64,000 bases of DNA from Taxillus chinensis (taxonomy: Eukaryota > Streptophyta > Magnoliopsida > Santalales > Loranthaceae). The stretch spans positions 9,092,550-9,156,549 of the forward strand of contig CM042087.1 of the NCBI GenBank assembly GCA_023512835.1. The letters are read 5' to 3'. Below the pieces are notes generated by a model. The model ran no database searches. It saw only the letters and a list, made by a program, of their open reading frames with translations, and was not told the DNA's origin. This document shows, in pieces, positions 10,075 through 22,700 of the stretch (its first letter is position 1; each line of letters starts with the position of its first letter). A program made the position numbers and the translations under genes.

Positions 10075-10300
10075 TTGGAAATGTTAGCCGTGTGGCTAAG
10101 CCTATATGGCCGTGGAAATGTTAGCCCGTGTGGCTTGCCTATATGGCCGTGGAAATGTTAGCCGTGTGGCTAAGCCTATATGGCCGTGGAAATGTTAACT
10201 TGTGTGGCTATATATGGCCGTGGATATGTTAACTTTGTGTGGCTAAGCCTAAGTGGTCCGTGGATATGTTAGCTTATATGGCTAAGCTTGTATGGTTTGT
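10075..10300 (+). repeat. About six tandem units of 40-50 bp in the solo LTR
   Basis: The unit contains GTGTGGCTAAGCC, TATATGGCCGTGG and AAATGTTAGCC. Copies get less regular to the right. Non-coding. Confidence 0.85.
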
Positions 10301-10786
10301 AGATAGGCGTATGCCTTGTGAATGTGGAATACAACTTGTTTACATTTTATTGTCACTACACCGCACCGTACACACTCATGTAGGCTAGGAGCATGGGATG
10401 GGTTGGGGAGACATGATCCCTCCGAGTGTGGTTGCTCACCCCTCCCTCTATGTTGTGTTTTCTTTCGGGAACATACGGGCGTTAGGTGGATACACCAAGG
10501 TGGAAGACCATCTTCATTTTATTGTTTATTTGGTAATATAATTTTATGATTTATGTAACCCCAAGGGAGGGAAATGTACTAAGGGATTGAATTGTAGTAA
10601 GGAACATGGTTGTTTTGTGAACCTTTGATGTTTGGAATTAAATAAAGATGTGGCTTGTTTGATTTATTGTAATTGTTAGACTTGCTTGTGTGGCATCCGA
10701 TAATCCAACCCCGTTGCCCTCCGTGTGGGTGAATGGGGAGTCACGTACCGGTTTCCCCAGATCGGAAATCCGGGCGTGACGGATAA

Positions 10787-11686
10787 AGTCGGTTTCGTTA
10801 CCTCTTGTGCTATATTGTTAAATTTCATTTCTATTATTTGTATTTCGTTTCTTTTCTTTTCTTTTATCTGTTTTAGCGATGTAATCGTTTGTTTTTTTAT
10901 TTTGTTTTGTTTATTTTGTTGTATGTAATTGTAATATGTAAAAAGTAAAGCAAAAGAAAAAAACGAAGAGAGAAAAAAATAGGAAAAAAAGAGAGCAAAA
11001 AAAGAGAAAAAAAAGTGTTGTTATGTAATTTGTGGATGTCACAACCACACACTTCACATTTATTTTGATATTTGTGTTTCTCTAAAGCAAAAAAAGGGAT
11101 AAACAACATGTTTTTCTCTAAAAAAACGAAAAAACAAGGGAATTTTGTGTAAGATATAGTTTGTAAGCATTAAATCCAAAGACTTTTTTTTATATAAAAA
11201 AACAAACAAACAAAAAAGAAAGAAAGAAAAAAAGAGGCTAAAAACAACAAAAACAAAAAAAACATTTTCAACAAGAAACAAAAAAAAACAAAAAACAAAA
11301 AAAATCTTAGAATTCCATTTTCCACTTCAAATAGAAAGCAAAACAAAGCTTTTAGGATTCCTTTTAGAAATTTAAAATAAATTAATTTGAACCATAACTT
11401 TGACAAACAACTTAGCCAAATAGAAAATTTAGACTTTAGGGAAACAAAAATGTCTTCACCCAATCAAAACAGTGAAAAACAAATAAAAACCTCCCCCTCC
11501 TATAGGTACTGAAAGGGCGTTGTAGGGGTCTTAATCCTTCCTACACGTAACCAACGCCGAACCCTTATCTCGGTAATGTAGACCACCCACATTTTAGGTG
11601 ACCAACTGCACCCCCAAAAATAGTTGGTGGCGACTACGTATAATCTCATCATTCGGTTATGCGCTGCATTGAAAGCGGTGATGACA
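10787..11686 (+). repeat. 5' LTR of Tat-1, second part
   Basis: The LTR resumes after the GATAA duplication, with AGTC and GTTTCGTTACCTC. It includes a long A-rich tract (10940-11330) and ends GGTGATGACA. A PBS-like TGGCGACTA at 11628 lies 61 bp before the true PBS. The predicted ORFs in the A-rich tract are low-complexity artefacts. Confidence 0.88.
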
Positions 11687-11688
11687 GC

Positions 11689-11704
11689 TAGCGACTCTGC
11701 TGGA
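11689..11704 (+). other. Primer-binding site of Tat-1
   Basis: TAGCGACTCTGCTGGA lies two bases after the LTR end. It resembles TGGCGACTCTGCTAGG in Tat-2. A PBS of this type pairs with a tRNA-Arg 3' end in the Ogre/Tat lineage (family knowledge); the second base is changed here. Confidence 0.7.
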
Positions 11705-12600
11705 AACAACACTTAGAGGGTTAGGCCTAGTAGTAGGATTGGAAGGTTTCCTTTTGTTTTTACTTGGTTATTTTTTTTATTTATTTATTTTACTTGATTT
11801 TTTTATGATAATTGTGATTTATACCCTTTAATACTATGATAGTTATGGTTTACTGTTTTTCATAGATGTTGCATTCATGCATAACCCTATACCCGGGTTT
11901 GTCACAATTTAGGTTAGCGAGTTTTAGTACGGTACCTTGCGCGTTGATCATCATCCGCAATAGGGCCCCGGACTCTCACTCAAGCTTGAGGTTCTTTTAA
12001 GGCTCGTCCTTTTAAGACCCCCCTGTGTGAAATCCCATGGTGTATGGAGGTCTCTGCAGGGAAGTTTGGGAACCAATGAATAAGATAGGTCTATCAATAG
12101 AAGCCCATCAGGGGCATTGACCCACATGATGTTTGCTCATTCTATGCCATGTTAACCTTTGTTTTGTAGGGTAGTCTTTAAGCCATCCCATGCATAAATG
12201 ATTTGCCTTACTATTAGTTTATTCTTTTATCCTATCTATTTATCTTGCTATGGCTATAGCTATATACTATTTTACTTATCTCATACAGCTGTTCATAATT
12301 TTACTATCCTTTTATGCTAACTCTGTCCTACTAGAAAATAACATCACTTTGTTACTTCCCATGTTTATTTCTTGATTTTAAAATCTAACATGAGCCCGCA
12401 TAGGACACATGTTGCTTTCCATTCCACCCCACACATAGTCTTTGGTCACATGAACCATCTCGATACTAGGTGTCCATTCATTCCCACCTAACATACATTA
12501 TTCCACATTAGTCCATAGGTGTACCCTCATTCGCAGTCCACTTCTGCCTGACCAAGATTGCTCATTGATCTAACCTTAGATCCCGGATAGCAACAACTAT
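11705..12600 (+). other. Non-coding leader of Tat-1
   Basis: About 0.9 kb between the PBS and gag. It includes GCATAACCCTATACCCGGG and a GTTGATCATCATCCGCAATRGGGCC region that recurs in the Tat-2 leader at 49270-49370. I see no ORF1 here, although Tat-2 has one. Confidence 0.7.
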
Positions 12601-13790
12601 CCACTTCATTGGCGAGACAAACGAAAGCAGATTTGCTAGTTTGGAGCAAGGCCAACAAGAACTGCAAAATCAAATGAAGGCCATGATGGAAATGTTGACC
12701 AAGATGGCGGCAAACAAAGACGGGGGTCCCACTTGAGATGGCCGCGACCGGTCCCAAGGCAAGCACAAGGGGAAACAATGTCTCCCCACTTCATTTTAGT
12801 ACCCTCACGGGAGTTCAATCCATCCAACATGAACCCTAGGCCTTCTCATCAAGTCCAATTTACCTCACCCTCCGAGCAACACGGCGAAGCAATGGGACTT
12901 CATGTACCTAAGGAGGGTGATCATCCTTATCAATGAAGAAGCTCGAGGAAAGACTCAAGCGGTTGAGGGAGCAAAAGCTTATGGGATGACTAGTCCCCAA
13001 GATTTGTGCACGGTGCCCGGCATGATTCTGCCACCAAAATTCAAGGTACCAGACTTCGACAAGTTTAATGGGTCCCAGTCCATGTTAATGATGACTAGCT
13101 CCTCATGCATTGTTTCCAAGAAATCTTGAATGGGGCACCACTCCGATGGTACATTCAGTTGGAGGGAAGTCATATCAAGACTTGGAGAGACGTCGCGACA
13201 ACTTTCCTCACACAATACAAACACGTCACAAAATTGGAGCTAGACAAGGGTTGGCGTTGCTAGCCTTTGAGAAAGGAGCTATTGAAAGCTTTGAAGTCTA
13301 TGCTAGAAGATGGAGGGAGGTAGCTACGAAGTTCAACTCCCGTAGCGAAAGGGAGTTGACCACCATGTTTATCAAAAATTTGATAGGGGTATACTATGAA
13401 AAGTTGATAGGTAATGTATCCAGAGAACTTCTCGGATCTAGTGGCTTCGAGGGAACGTATTGAAGATGGTGTGAAAGAAGGGAAACTTCATGGAGATGCG
13501 TCGGACACATCCAAAAAGTACTCACGGATGGGGAAAAAGAAAGAACCCGATGTCCATCAATCGGCAAAGCACTCCTATGCATCAAGGAATCTTTGGGACA
13601 TATCCCAGGTATGTATCCTACACCAAGATTTTATGCGGGGCCACCCCAAATGATAGCATTATACAACGCTGACACCTCCATACTTAGCTATCGACCACAA
13701 GGGGGAGCTCCGTCTTCCACCAAATCCAACTTCAACCACGCAACCGGAACCCCAATAAGTCCCTGTCAGGCCGAGCCAAACCACTAATAG
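12601..13790 (+). pseudogene. gag of Tat-1, 5' part, broken
   Basis: It aligns by eye with the Tat-2 gag. It has SRFASLEQGQQELQNQM (coiled start), MTSPQDLC, ILPPKFKVPDFDKFNG, then LRWYIQLEGSH, then KSFEVYARRWREVA-like capsid sequence. The expected start codon near 12620 reads ATT. About 60-70 bases are missing after FNG (near 13075) relative to Tat-2, and there are several frameshifts. The Sirevirus insertion at 13791 cuts it; the remaining part resumes at 25569. Gag would form the virus-like particle. This copy cannot make it. Confidence 0.75.
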
Positions 13791-15127
13791 TGTTGGATCA
13801 AACCTAGAATTTGGATGATGCGGATCAAACCTAATGTAATTTGATTTTAGTTGTTTCATGTTTACTTTAAGTCTGTGTAGAAGATTAAATTGTTATCCGG
13901 ACCTACTCCTGTAAGAGCAAAGCAAAGGACGGGATACATAATCCTGATCCGAACATCATGAGTGTCGTCTAACACTTGGTAAATAACCAAGTCTTAAATC
14001 CGGAGTTAGGACTCTCTCGTACGAACTAATCACCGTAAAAGGATTAAGGATTCCAGCTCTCTTATTGTTGATTGGACTAACTCATTTTATGCGAATGAGA
14101 ATCCAAGTCTACGCCTCGTACGGAGTAAGAGAGATTTGTTCAGAAGAAAGAATTAAGTCCTTCGCTCAAGCTTGTCTAAGCAAAAAAAAATCGGAATAAG
14201 GAATCGAGTCTTTCATTGGAGCGGAGTAAGGACAAGCGATGTGGAGTAAGGGACAAGCGATGCGGAGTAAGGACATCTGATGCGGAATAAGAAATCCGAA
14301 TCATTACTCAAGTGGAGTAAGGAACTCTGCGAGTGAGAGCGCGATGCGAATAAGGATTCCGTATATCTACATCATGCGGAGTAAGGAAGCGCTGACACGG
14401 GATAAGGATTTCAGGACTTCATGTATACGAAGTAAGCAATAACTAATATGGAGTAAGGATCCGAACCTCGTTGATACGAAGTAAGGAAAGCTACACCGAA
14501 TTAAAAGGGCACTACTTCAACTTATTAATACCGCATTTATGATATCGTTTCATTGTGTTCCGATGTAAGACAAACTCATTGAAGATCTAGCCCTGCTTGC
14601 GTGGACCACTCAAAGATGTGGATGCAATCCCAAATGTAGTTGGAAGCGAGCGAAGTTATTTAATTTACTTATGCTTCCAATATTTCGAGCTCCACATCCG
14701 AAGCAGTTATAGCAGAAGCATTTTCCGAGAAGAACTCAATGTCTACACATCGCTCGGAAAACAGAGTTCCAAGATAGATTCCTAGGATGTCTATATATAT
14801 ATATATATATATCTGTAGTGTTGTACAAAAAATGTGTGCGTACACATACAAAGGAAAACTCATACGTGCGTGAGCAAAGTAATTGTACAAGAGCTTATAG
14901 AGATTATTAACGCCAGTGTGTGTGATTGTAAAACCGAGTGCTAGTGTAATCAGCTAACTGCTTATTTTGTTGTAATTATCATTTGATAATAAAGCAAAGT
15001 ACTTCCACTATCTGGTTATCTTCCACACTAATTTTATATCCTTTAACCAGATTGTGTTACACTTGTGAGAAAAGAGTTTTTGATTTAAGCCTATTCACCC
15101 CCCCCTCTAGGCAAATAGGGACCAACA
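13791..15127 (+). repeat. 5' LTR of the Sirevirus-like element
   Basis: TG at 13791 to CA at 15127. From about 14150 to 14500 it holds about a dozen imperfect units of TGCGGAGTAAGGA. A (TA)n tract at about 14793-14811 may serve as a TATA region. It differs from the 3' copy by many small indels. Confidence 0.9.
14150..14500 (+). repeat. CGGAGTAAGGA-type repeats in copia LTR
   Basis: CGGAGTAAGGA and variants (CGGAATAAGGA, CGAAGTAAGGA) recur at irregular 25-40 bp spacing. The 3' LTR has the same array at about 24600-24920, so it predates insertion. Confidence 0.75.
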
Positions 15128-15129
15128 AG

Positions 15130-15141
15130 TGGTATCAGAGC
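15130..15141 (+). other. Primer-binding site (initiator Met tRNA type)
   Basis: TGGTATCAGAGC, two bases after the LTR end, is the classical 12-nt plant PBS complementary to the 3' end of initiator tRNA-Met. Confidence 0.95.
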
Positions 15142-15177
15142 AAGTTCTATTTGTTCCAAATTGAAGCAGCAGTGAAA

Positions 15178-15684
15178 ATGCCTTCCTCTTCGAAGAGGAA
15201 GGTAACTCCTCGCTGCTCCACCTCAGACAACAGCAAGAACAAGAGGAAGGCGTTTGTCACAAAATACGTCAGTGGCTCGAAGAAGAGGAGGAATCCTCGG
15301 ATGATGAGCCAACTCCCAAACGAACGTCGCCTAATGGCAAATTTCGAGGTACCTTCGATCTCTGAGCTCATGAGTAAATTAGAATCTCTTATTACCGAAC
15401 GTGATCATGAAAAGAATGAGAGACTAATAATTACTCAAATGTACAAAGATATAGAAAGTCAGAATAAACGTCTTGAGATTACTATTGCTAGATTAGAAAA
15501 GGACATAACTGACTTTAGGAGTAAAGAGGCATGGTATCATGATCTAAGAGCTGAAAATTATCTGTTAAATACCAACCTAACGGGCCTAAAAGTCATTGTG
15601 AAACGACTCGAGAATGAACTTGAACCGGAAAAGGAAATAAATCGTAAGTGGCTAAAATCCGGGGGAAATAGCCTCTACATTTAG
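15178..15684 (+). pseudogene. gag, N-terminal part, of the Sirevirus-like element
   Basis: An open stretch of about 168 codons runs from ATG 15178, 37 bases after the PBS. It begins with a Lys/Arg/Ser-rich basic region (MPSSSKRKVTPRC) and becomes charged and heptad-like from about residue 55 (ISELMSKLESLITERDHEKNERL, then KDIESQNKRLEITIARLEKDI). This predicts a coiled coil, as expected for part of Sirevirus Gag. It stops at 15682-15684, much shorter than a full Sirevirus Gag. The capsid-like and zinc-knuckle parts should follow but are only remnants. The ORF track start further upstream lies in the LTR and is not used. Confidence 0.65.
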
Positions 15685-16459
15685 GAATGATTTGGATAAT
15701 ATTCGAGTCAAACCTGGCCTAGGCTCCAAACCATCGACCTGCTGCTCATCGTACTGGGAGTGTCCTCCGGACTTCACTCAGAAACTAACCAACTTATATC
15801 CTGTAAGTCGTCTAAACCAGTTGGATGGTTTCGTTTCGGGTGGTACCATAGTTTATGATTTGTGGAAGAGAGGCTGTTCTTGTTATTCCAAACATGAGTA
15901 GCCCGTAACTAATGATGAAGGAAGGTCGCTGCGATTCGAACAAAAGCCTTAGCACCCAAAGAAAAGGAAAGGCAAAGCTAACGCATCTAGGGCCAGGGCG
16001 CGTCATCCAAACGATGGATTAGGCCATAGGAACAAAGTAGAAAATCCGCCAAATCTAAGAGACTTGTAGCCCCTGTTTTGTACTCCGCATTATAGTATCT
16101 GCTCCATACGTAGGGAAATTGGTCATTATCACTATGAATGTTGGAGTTTATCGATAACCGCTTTGTAATCAAGTTTTTATCAATAAAGATCAGTTAATTA
16201 AAAAGAGGTTCTTCGAGCAGAAACAAAATCTAAACCTCGAAGGAGTGTCTCTCCAAAGAAAACCCAAGAAAAGGTAACATTGAAACTTACAAATTAAGGT
16301 TAACCTGGAAAGCTAAAAATCTAGCAAAGTTAAATCAAGGCTGTTGACATTAATGTTGTTCTTCCTAACCGCCCGAAACAATTTTGGGCACCAAAAGTGT
16401 AAACTGTTGTCTTTCTGGAGCATCTCTGGAATGCATTGTCGGATCACTTGAAGGTAAAG
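15685..16459 (+). pseudogene. Decayed gag C-terminal region of the Sirevirus-like element
   Basis: Pieces of Gag can be read in several frames, with a basic KGKRKGKANASRARARH-like segment near 15960-16010. A possible zinc-knuckle remnant lies around 16100-16145, where a Cys, then GHYHYECW, resembles the end of a CCHC motif; its first half has lost a Cys. No continuous frame exists. The assignment rests mainly on position between the gag start and the protease. Confidence 0.4.
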
Positions 16460-16640
16460 ATCAATCAAAGCAAGTAGATCCTCGATAGTGGATGCTCCGG
16501 ACATATGACGGATGATCAGACTCTACTTGTTGAAGTTAATGACAAACGAGGTCCATCCGTGTCATATGGTGACAACAGCAAAGGTAAGCACGGGTATGGC
16601 ACTTTAACCAACGGCCATGTGTATACATCACTAGAGTTGC
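16460..16640 (+). pseudogene. Copia protease remnant with DSGCS
   Basis: One frame reads ILDSGCSGHMT around 16478-16512. DSGCS is the active-site signature of Ty1/copia aspartic proteases of this lineage. The sequence then leads towards KVPYTWHFNQRPCVY and further to the integrase start. Frames before and after do not join. Confidence 0.6.
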
Positions 16641-17850
16641 ACTAGTCGAAGGTTTGAAGCATAATTTGCTAAGTGTCGGTAATTTATGTGACAAAGGATT
16701 TCTTGTTTCCTTTATGTCCAACACTCTTGCGATGAAGGAAAACTTATCCGGAGATGTTAAGTTATCCGGATCAAGAGATGGGGACATATACTCAGTGATC
16801 TTAAGAAATAATTCTTCTGACCCTGTATGCTTTCTCACTACAGCATCAGATGAAGATAGTTGGCTATGGCACAAGCGATGTGCACATTTAAACTTTAAGA
16901 CCTTGTCTAAGTTAGCGTCACTCGATCTTGTCAACGGTCTTCCTAAACACAAATACTCCGAGACTCTCTCGTTGAGAATGCTAACTTGCATAAATGACCA
17001 GACATAGCTTTAAGAGCAAATCGGTTAATTGAATAACTACTCCTCTACAACTTCTTCATATGGACCTACGTGGTCCCATTCACCGTCCTTCACTAGCGGT
17101 GCGAGATATAGCCTTGTGGTTATCGATGATTTCACCAGGTACACATGGCCATGGGTGATGTTCCTAAAATCTAAGGATCAAACCTTTGAGCATCTTGTAC
17201 ATCTTTTCAACTGGATAAACAATTCACAAGGATTAAGCATTAAATGCATCGGGGAGTGATCATGTACGAAATTTGATTTTTCGAAATGAGATCATATTGT
17301 TCTGAGCAGGGGCATTCGAGCACGACTTCTGCGCCCGAACTCCCGCGCCAAAATGGGGTAGCTGAGTGGAAGAATCGCACTTTAGTTGAGGTGGCGGATC
17401 TATGTTTCGAGGGGTAAAGCTTCCTCTCGATCTATGGTGAAGGCGTGTCCTGCGCCTATGTGTGAAACAGGACTCTAATAAATAAATCTACCATCAAAAC
17501 ACCTTATGAGATGTGGAGAGGACGAAAGCCTTCAATTTCACATTTCGAGACTTTGGGTGTACTTGTTATATATTAATCAATGGCAAAAAGAACCCCGAAT
17601 AAATTTCAACCAAAATCCGATGATGGGGATTTTTGTCGGGTACTCATTACATAGCAAAGCTTATCGGGTCTTCAATAGAAAACTTTTAAAAGTTGAAGAA
17701 TCTATCCATGTAACCTTTGATGAAGCTAACCTGGATTGGTCTAAAGTTGCTTCTTCAAGTTCAAATGTACGAGTTCGGGATAGTAACATCGACTATTCAA
17801 AGTTTATGAATGTTCTTGCTACGCACCGACCCACCACGTAGCACCGGTGA
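16641..17850 (+). pseudogene. Copia integrase of the Sirevirus-like element, broken
   Basis: The region starts with KHNLLSVGNLCDKGF. The GAG-pre-integrase zinc part follows, with DEDSWLWHKRCAHLNFKTL (the second expected zinc ligands are degraded). The first catalytic Asp is in LLHMDLRGP near 17045-17075, and YSLVVIDDFTRYTW follows in another frame. The second Asp block is decayed (SDHVRN near 17260, expected SDHG). The Glu block reads PRQNGVAEWKNRTLVE near 17340-17390. Downstream TPYEMWRGRKPS and GYSLHSKAYRVFNRK, then EESIHVTFDEANLDWSK (to 17750) are typical of Sireviruses. At least four frames are used. Confidence 0.8.
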
Positions 17851-18199
17851 AGCACAAAGAAATGATACGGATGATGCTACGGATGAATCGGACTCTGGAC
17901 CTCAATTCATCTCCGGACATATTTCTACGGATATTTAAAATCTTGAGTACCTTCCAATCCATCCGAACCGATTCTTATTGAAATGAGCGATGTCGGAGAG
18001 ACCTCGAGTACTCCCGAACACATTATACGATAATCTTAGTCCGGAAAAAGCTCAATCGGTGGACGAACAAAATCCACCTAATGCGGGAGAGCATCAAATT
18101 ATTCAAGATCGACCATCACATGCACGATTACAGGGTGGACTCAAAACCACCCTCCAGACAAGTGATTGGTGATCCTCATTCGAGGTGTAAGAACAAGAG

Positions 18200-19090
18200 C
18201 GACCACCTCAACATCTGCTCTACTCATGTTTTCTATCTCAAATAGAACCAAAGGTGGTAGAGGAAACTCTTGAGGACTCAAAGCTGGATAGAAGCCATGC
18301 AAGAAGAGCTGAATCAATTTAAGAGAAATGATATGTGGACTCTAGTACCAAGGCCCAAGTCTCGTCAGTCATTGGAGTTAAATGGGTGTTTCGGAACAAG
18401 CTTGATATGGATGGTATAATACTGGAACAAAGCGGGGCCCGGTAGCCAAAGGATATCGTCAAGAAGAAGGAATAGACTATGGGAGACCTTTGCTCCAGTA
18501 GCAAGACTTGAGGCAATCAGAATATTTACGCATATGCTTCATATGAAAACTTCATAGTTTATCAAATGGACGTCAAAGCGCATTTCGAATGGAGATCTTC
18601 AAGAGGAGGTGTATGTTGAACAACCTCCGGGTTTCTTTGAACCAAGGTTGGACATCTAGTTTACAAGCTATGGAAAGCCTTGTATGGGTTGAAGCAAGCT
18701 CCAAGAGCCCGGTACGACACGCTGTCGGGTGCTTACTTGCTCACAACTTTGAAAAAGGGAAGATAGACACCACTTTATTTCTACGGAAAGAGAATGGACA
18801 TACTACGATCGTACAGATATATGTGGATGATATCATTTTCAGATCATCAAATTCGAAGCTTTGTGAAGAGTTTGCAAAGTTGATAGACGGCAAGTTTGAG
18901 ATGAGTATGATGGGAGAACTATCCTACTTCCTTGGAATAGAAGTTAAACAATTGAAGGAAGGGATCTTCATTATCCAAGCAAAGTACACACGTGATATTA
19001 TTAAGAAGTTTGGTATGGAAGGTTCATCTCCCGTTAAGACTCCGATGCCGGTCGATGCCAAGTTAGACCCTGATGTGGATGACAAATGAG
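18200..19090 (+). pseudogene. Copia reverse transcriptase, broken
   Basis: The domain starts around 18278 with WIEAMQEELNQFKRNDMWTLVP. It passes DVKAHFEWRS (expected DVKSAFLNG; bases missing) and then EEVYVEQPPGF. The catalytic YVDD is intact at 18820-18831, in QIYVDDIIF. EMSMMGELSYFLGIEVKQ and KYTRDIIKKFGME follow in the same 167-codon open stretch (18589-19089). Upstream frameshifts make it non-functional. Confidence 0.85.
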
Positions 19091-19747
19091 TAAATGTGAC
19101 TTGAATACGAGAGGGATGATAGGATCCTTCTTTGTATTTTACAGCAAATGCTTGAACATTATGTTTGCGACTTAACTGCGGTCGCGATATCAAGCGAATC
19201 CCAAGAGTCACGTATACTTCATGTTAAACGGATTTTCGGGTATCTCAAAGGAAACGATAAATTTGGGACTCAGTACCCAAAGGAGTCAAACTTCACCTTA
19301 TCCGGATACTCTAATGCTGATTTTCTTGGGGTGTCGCATCGACGGGAAAAGCCTGGCGGTACGTGTCGAGTTCCTGGAAATAGATTAATTTCATGGTTCG
19401 ATAAGAAGCGAAATTTCGTATCAACCTCTGCTTTGGGCGGAATATATAGCTTACGGGGTTGCTGGCATCATGCTACTCTGGATGCAAAGTCGACTTACGG
19501 ACTACGGTTTCAATATGACATCTATTCCACTCCTTTGCGACGTGACAGTGCAATTGCTATAAGCATGATCTGTCGTACATCAAAGACGAAGCACATTGAG
19601 GTCAGGTATCACTTCGTTCGCGATCATGTTCTCAAAAAGAATATATCTCTAGAACATGTTGCTCACGAAGATCGGCGGCAAACATTCTTACAAGCCCCTA
19701 CCCGATACGAGATTTTACGAACTACTCTTCGAGTTGGGTATGCTTGA
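19091..19747 (+). pseudogene. Copia RNase H, with catalytic Asp replaced
   Basis: An open stretch of about 199 codons reads HVKRIFGYLKGNDKFGTQYPK, then LSGYSNADFLG, then TKHIEVRYHFVRDHVLKKN. In copia RNase H the tract is normally Y-S-D-A-D; here the first Asp is Asn, which would disable catalysis. The usual SSTEAEY segment is decayed. It ends with TGA at 19745-19747. The DDKWVNVT-type joining sequence from RT to RNase H lies at 19080-19150 in another frame. Confidence 0.8.
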
Positions 19748-22700
19748 CTTTTTGCATAAGCTTCACTTAAATCAATCAAAGTATGTCTTAGAACATGCAT
19801 GGTGCGTTTATTGAAAGTAAAGGATTCGTACCAAATTTAATTTTCGATCATACTTGCTGTAACGTGTCTATGCGTCGATAAATACCAAAGTTAAGTAATG
19901 GGAGATCTTGACGTTTCCCGACTAAAGTCGTTTAGCTAACTTGATTAAAACTTATATGAATAATCTTTTTAGGATCTCATGATCTTATTTCCATTATCCT
20001 CTACTGATGTCATTGGTTCATTTAGATTGCTTTATTATCATGGAATGTAAGCGGATGTATGTCCGATCGTGATCGATAAACCAGAAGTATAGTTTCTAAA
20101 AAGGGTAGACAGAGACTCACTTTCTCAAGCGAAACATCAATCGAGAGGATCGTATAGTCTACGAGTAAATGTTCTATTGATAAATCTAACACCACGCGTA
20201 TATGTCTCATGATCAGCTTTCTGGCTGTCTATCTGGGAAGTCTTTCAATGAGAGGATTACATGGTCTAAGGGAGCAAGCTTCATTTATTATGATAATGAC
20301 CCCTTTTATATACGGATGCTCCTTCCTCTGAACTTTCACTTGAGGATCTGTTGGACATGCGATCTTTGAATCAGATTGTGGCATGCACGGATGTTTTTAC
20401 ATCCTCAAGCGTGCATTTTAATCGAACAATCATCTGCGCTTTCCACATGTGTTCATATTTCGATTTCATCATGAATCTAACTTGAGAAAATCATATGGCT
20501 TTTAATTTAACTTAGTATCGTTGTTAGTATGAAGGTTTCATTATGTTGACCGATATGAACTTATGTGTTTATCGGATTGTCATATGCATTTTCTTGATAA
20601 TTTGATCATAATTCATGTGTATGTGTCTTATTATTATTCCCTTCATATCGTAAGTTCAGTCTCATTTTCAGTTGAACATGATATTCTCACCACGACTATT
20701 TGATCCATATCCGTACTAACTCGACCTATTAGTGTCTTGTTTCTTTAGTTTATGTTTTTTCTGCTCCGGGTTTAGATTCGCTTTGCACTTGAATACTCTT
20801 ATCTTGTTTTGATGTCTCGGATTTGAAGTGTTGTGGTACTTCTTATTTCCTCGACACCAAGACAGCGAAGGAATCATTTTTACTCGGCTTCGACATTACG
20901 GAGACGGTCGAGTCTCTCGTGGGGATATTGTTCGTCCGTACCTTATCAAGCCGGATGAGAGTCGGTTTGCTTCCTCTAAACCTTGGAATTCTCAATTTGC
21001 GATAAACCAAGTGATTATCTTACATCGCATCCTTTTGAGAAGGCTAATGATGGTTCGTTAAATGCACATCTCGAGCCCATGTAATTTATCTTTTCAAAGT
21101 CGAGCGGTATGAATACGACTGTCATCGAATGGTTAGCACGGCCTCCATGTCAATAGTTTACACGGCGGCCTAATACATCAAGTCCAATGACATCGGATTG
21201 TCGGGGCGGATCACTACTCATCTTACTTAAACCCAAGACCCGGCGGCTTCCACGGAATGGGTCCTATTAATCTTTGAACTCTCCAACGCGGCGCAGGATA
21301 TTGCTTCATTACTCAAGAACCCTAACTCTTCGTTGCTCTTATTCACCCAAGACCTCTCCTTCCTTCTCCTTATCTTCCAATCAAAATGGCATCTTCTGCT
21401 CTCTACGAGGCGTTATTCTTGCCATCTTGTCGATTAGTGGCATTTCTACGGCCCTCTGCTGGCTTGAGGGGGTTCGCTCCTTGCTAGCCTCCGGTGGTCT
21501 TCTCGAGATCGTCTCTGCTCCTGTAGATCTTCTCATCTCCGATGTTAGAACATTCATGGCACTTCGAATCCCGTGACTACTCGATTGTCTCTAGTATCCG
21601 AGAAAACCCGGCAAGATCACTCCTCGAAGTGATTAGTGAGCCTTATCTCCCCAGTAGCCGGTAATTTCCGGTCGGGCGCTTCCACCATAACTTCTGCCAT
21701 GGGATGTCCCTCTAAAGTGAAGGAATACAAGCCGAAGTCTTTTCAAGCCCCTACCGTTGTATGGCCACCATACTCGATCGGTGCTTCAGCTCGCTTCTAC
21801 GACGCTTGACTCGATCCTGTCCGATTTGCTCTGGCGATGTCGTAAGTCTTTGAGCGATTGCCTCTTGATTGATTTTCTTTTTCGGATTATCTTGAATGGC
21901 AAAAGGAACTGAAATCTTCCGGATGGATCTCTCCACCTCTTCGGACATCTGCGTCCCGAGCACTTCCGGGACCGATTGGCGATACCGCTTACCGTAGAAT
22001 TTTATTTTAAGTCATCTAAGCTCCGATGGGACGCTGCATTCGTTGTCCTCCTGTCTCCGTGCCCTCGTTGTTGTCTCGGAACATCATGGTAGTTGTTGGG
22101 GACCCCCCTGACTTGGGTCACGAGGTTGGCTCGGCTCTCGATCTTCACACATCCGGTCCGTTGCGGCTCCGGCACGCTCCTGCGGCCTGCGTGCGTGTTC
22201 GTGATGTTGCGAGGCCCTCTGACCGTTTCCTCGTGACATATTTCTCGGCCCCTGCTGCCCGATGCCCTGTTGATATCTCTCCCCGATCTTTGCTTGCCGA
22301 TGCTCTTTTTGGTGATCTGGCACCACCTCTCCGGTGAGTCTGCCGATTCTTCTTGTCATTCTTCGACATACTACCCTCTTCTCCAGTGCCTCTCCGACGC
22401 CCCTTGTTGACCCTCACGATTACCTCGACCGTCTTCCGCGATATTAAGTGGCTTGCTGGATCCTGTTTAGTCTCGCTCGCGGCCTGGAGACCTCTGCGAA
22501 TCCACTCTCCGGGTGCATTACACTAAACAATCTCAAGCCGGGCTTATGATTCTTTGGAACAACGAACACGACTTTCTCATGCCATCTACGCTGACCGCAC
22601 CTCCAGTTCTGGTTGCCCCTTCGGACCTGCTCATGGCGCACGGACTCCTCTCCCTGCTGGCTAGTCCCGTCTCTCCTGCGGACATTGCTTTCATTGACCT

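Larger units (their letters stand above)
8939..10781 (+). mobile_element. Solo chromovirus-type LTR inside Tat-1 5' LTR
   Basis: The LTR starts TGTAAGGACCCG and ends GGGCGTGACG, where the expected final CA has become CG. It is flanked by GATAA at 8934-8938 and 10782-10786. The intact host sequence AGATCGATAAAGTC is seen in the other Tat-1 LTR at about 32958, so the insertion is precise. No internal region, PBS or second LTR is present, which is what LTR-LTR recombination leaves. It contains CACGTG motifs, two palindromes, a TATA box and a tandem zone. It is related to the minus-strand LTR at 6138-7646 and to the first bases of the Tekay-1 LTR. Confidence 0.92.
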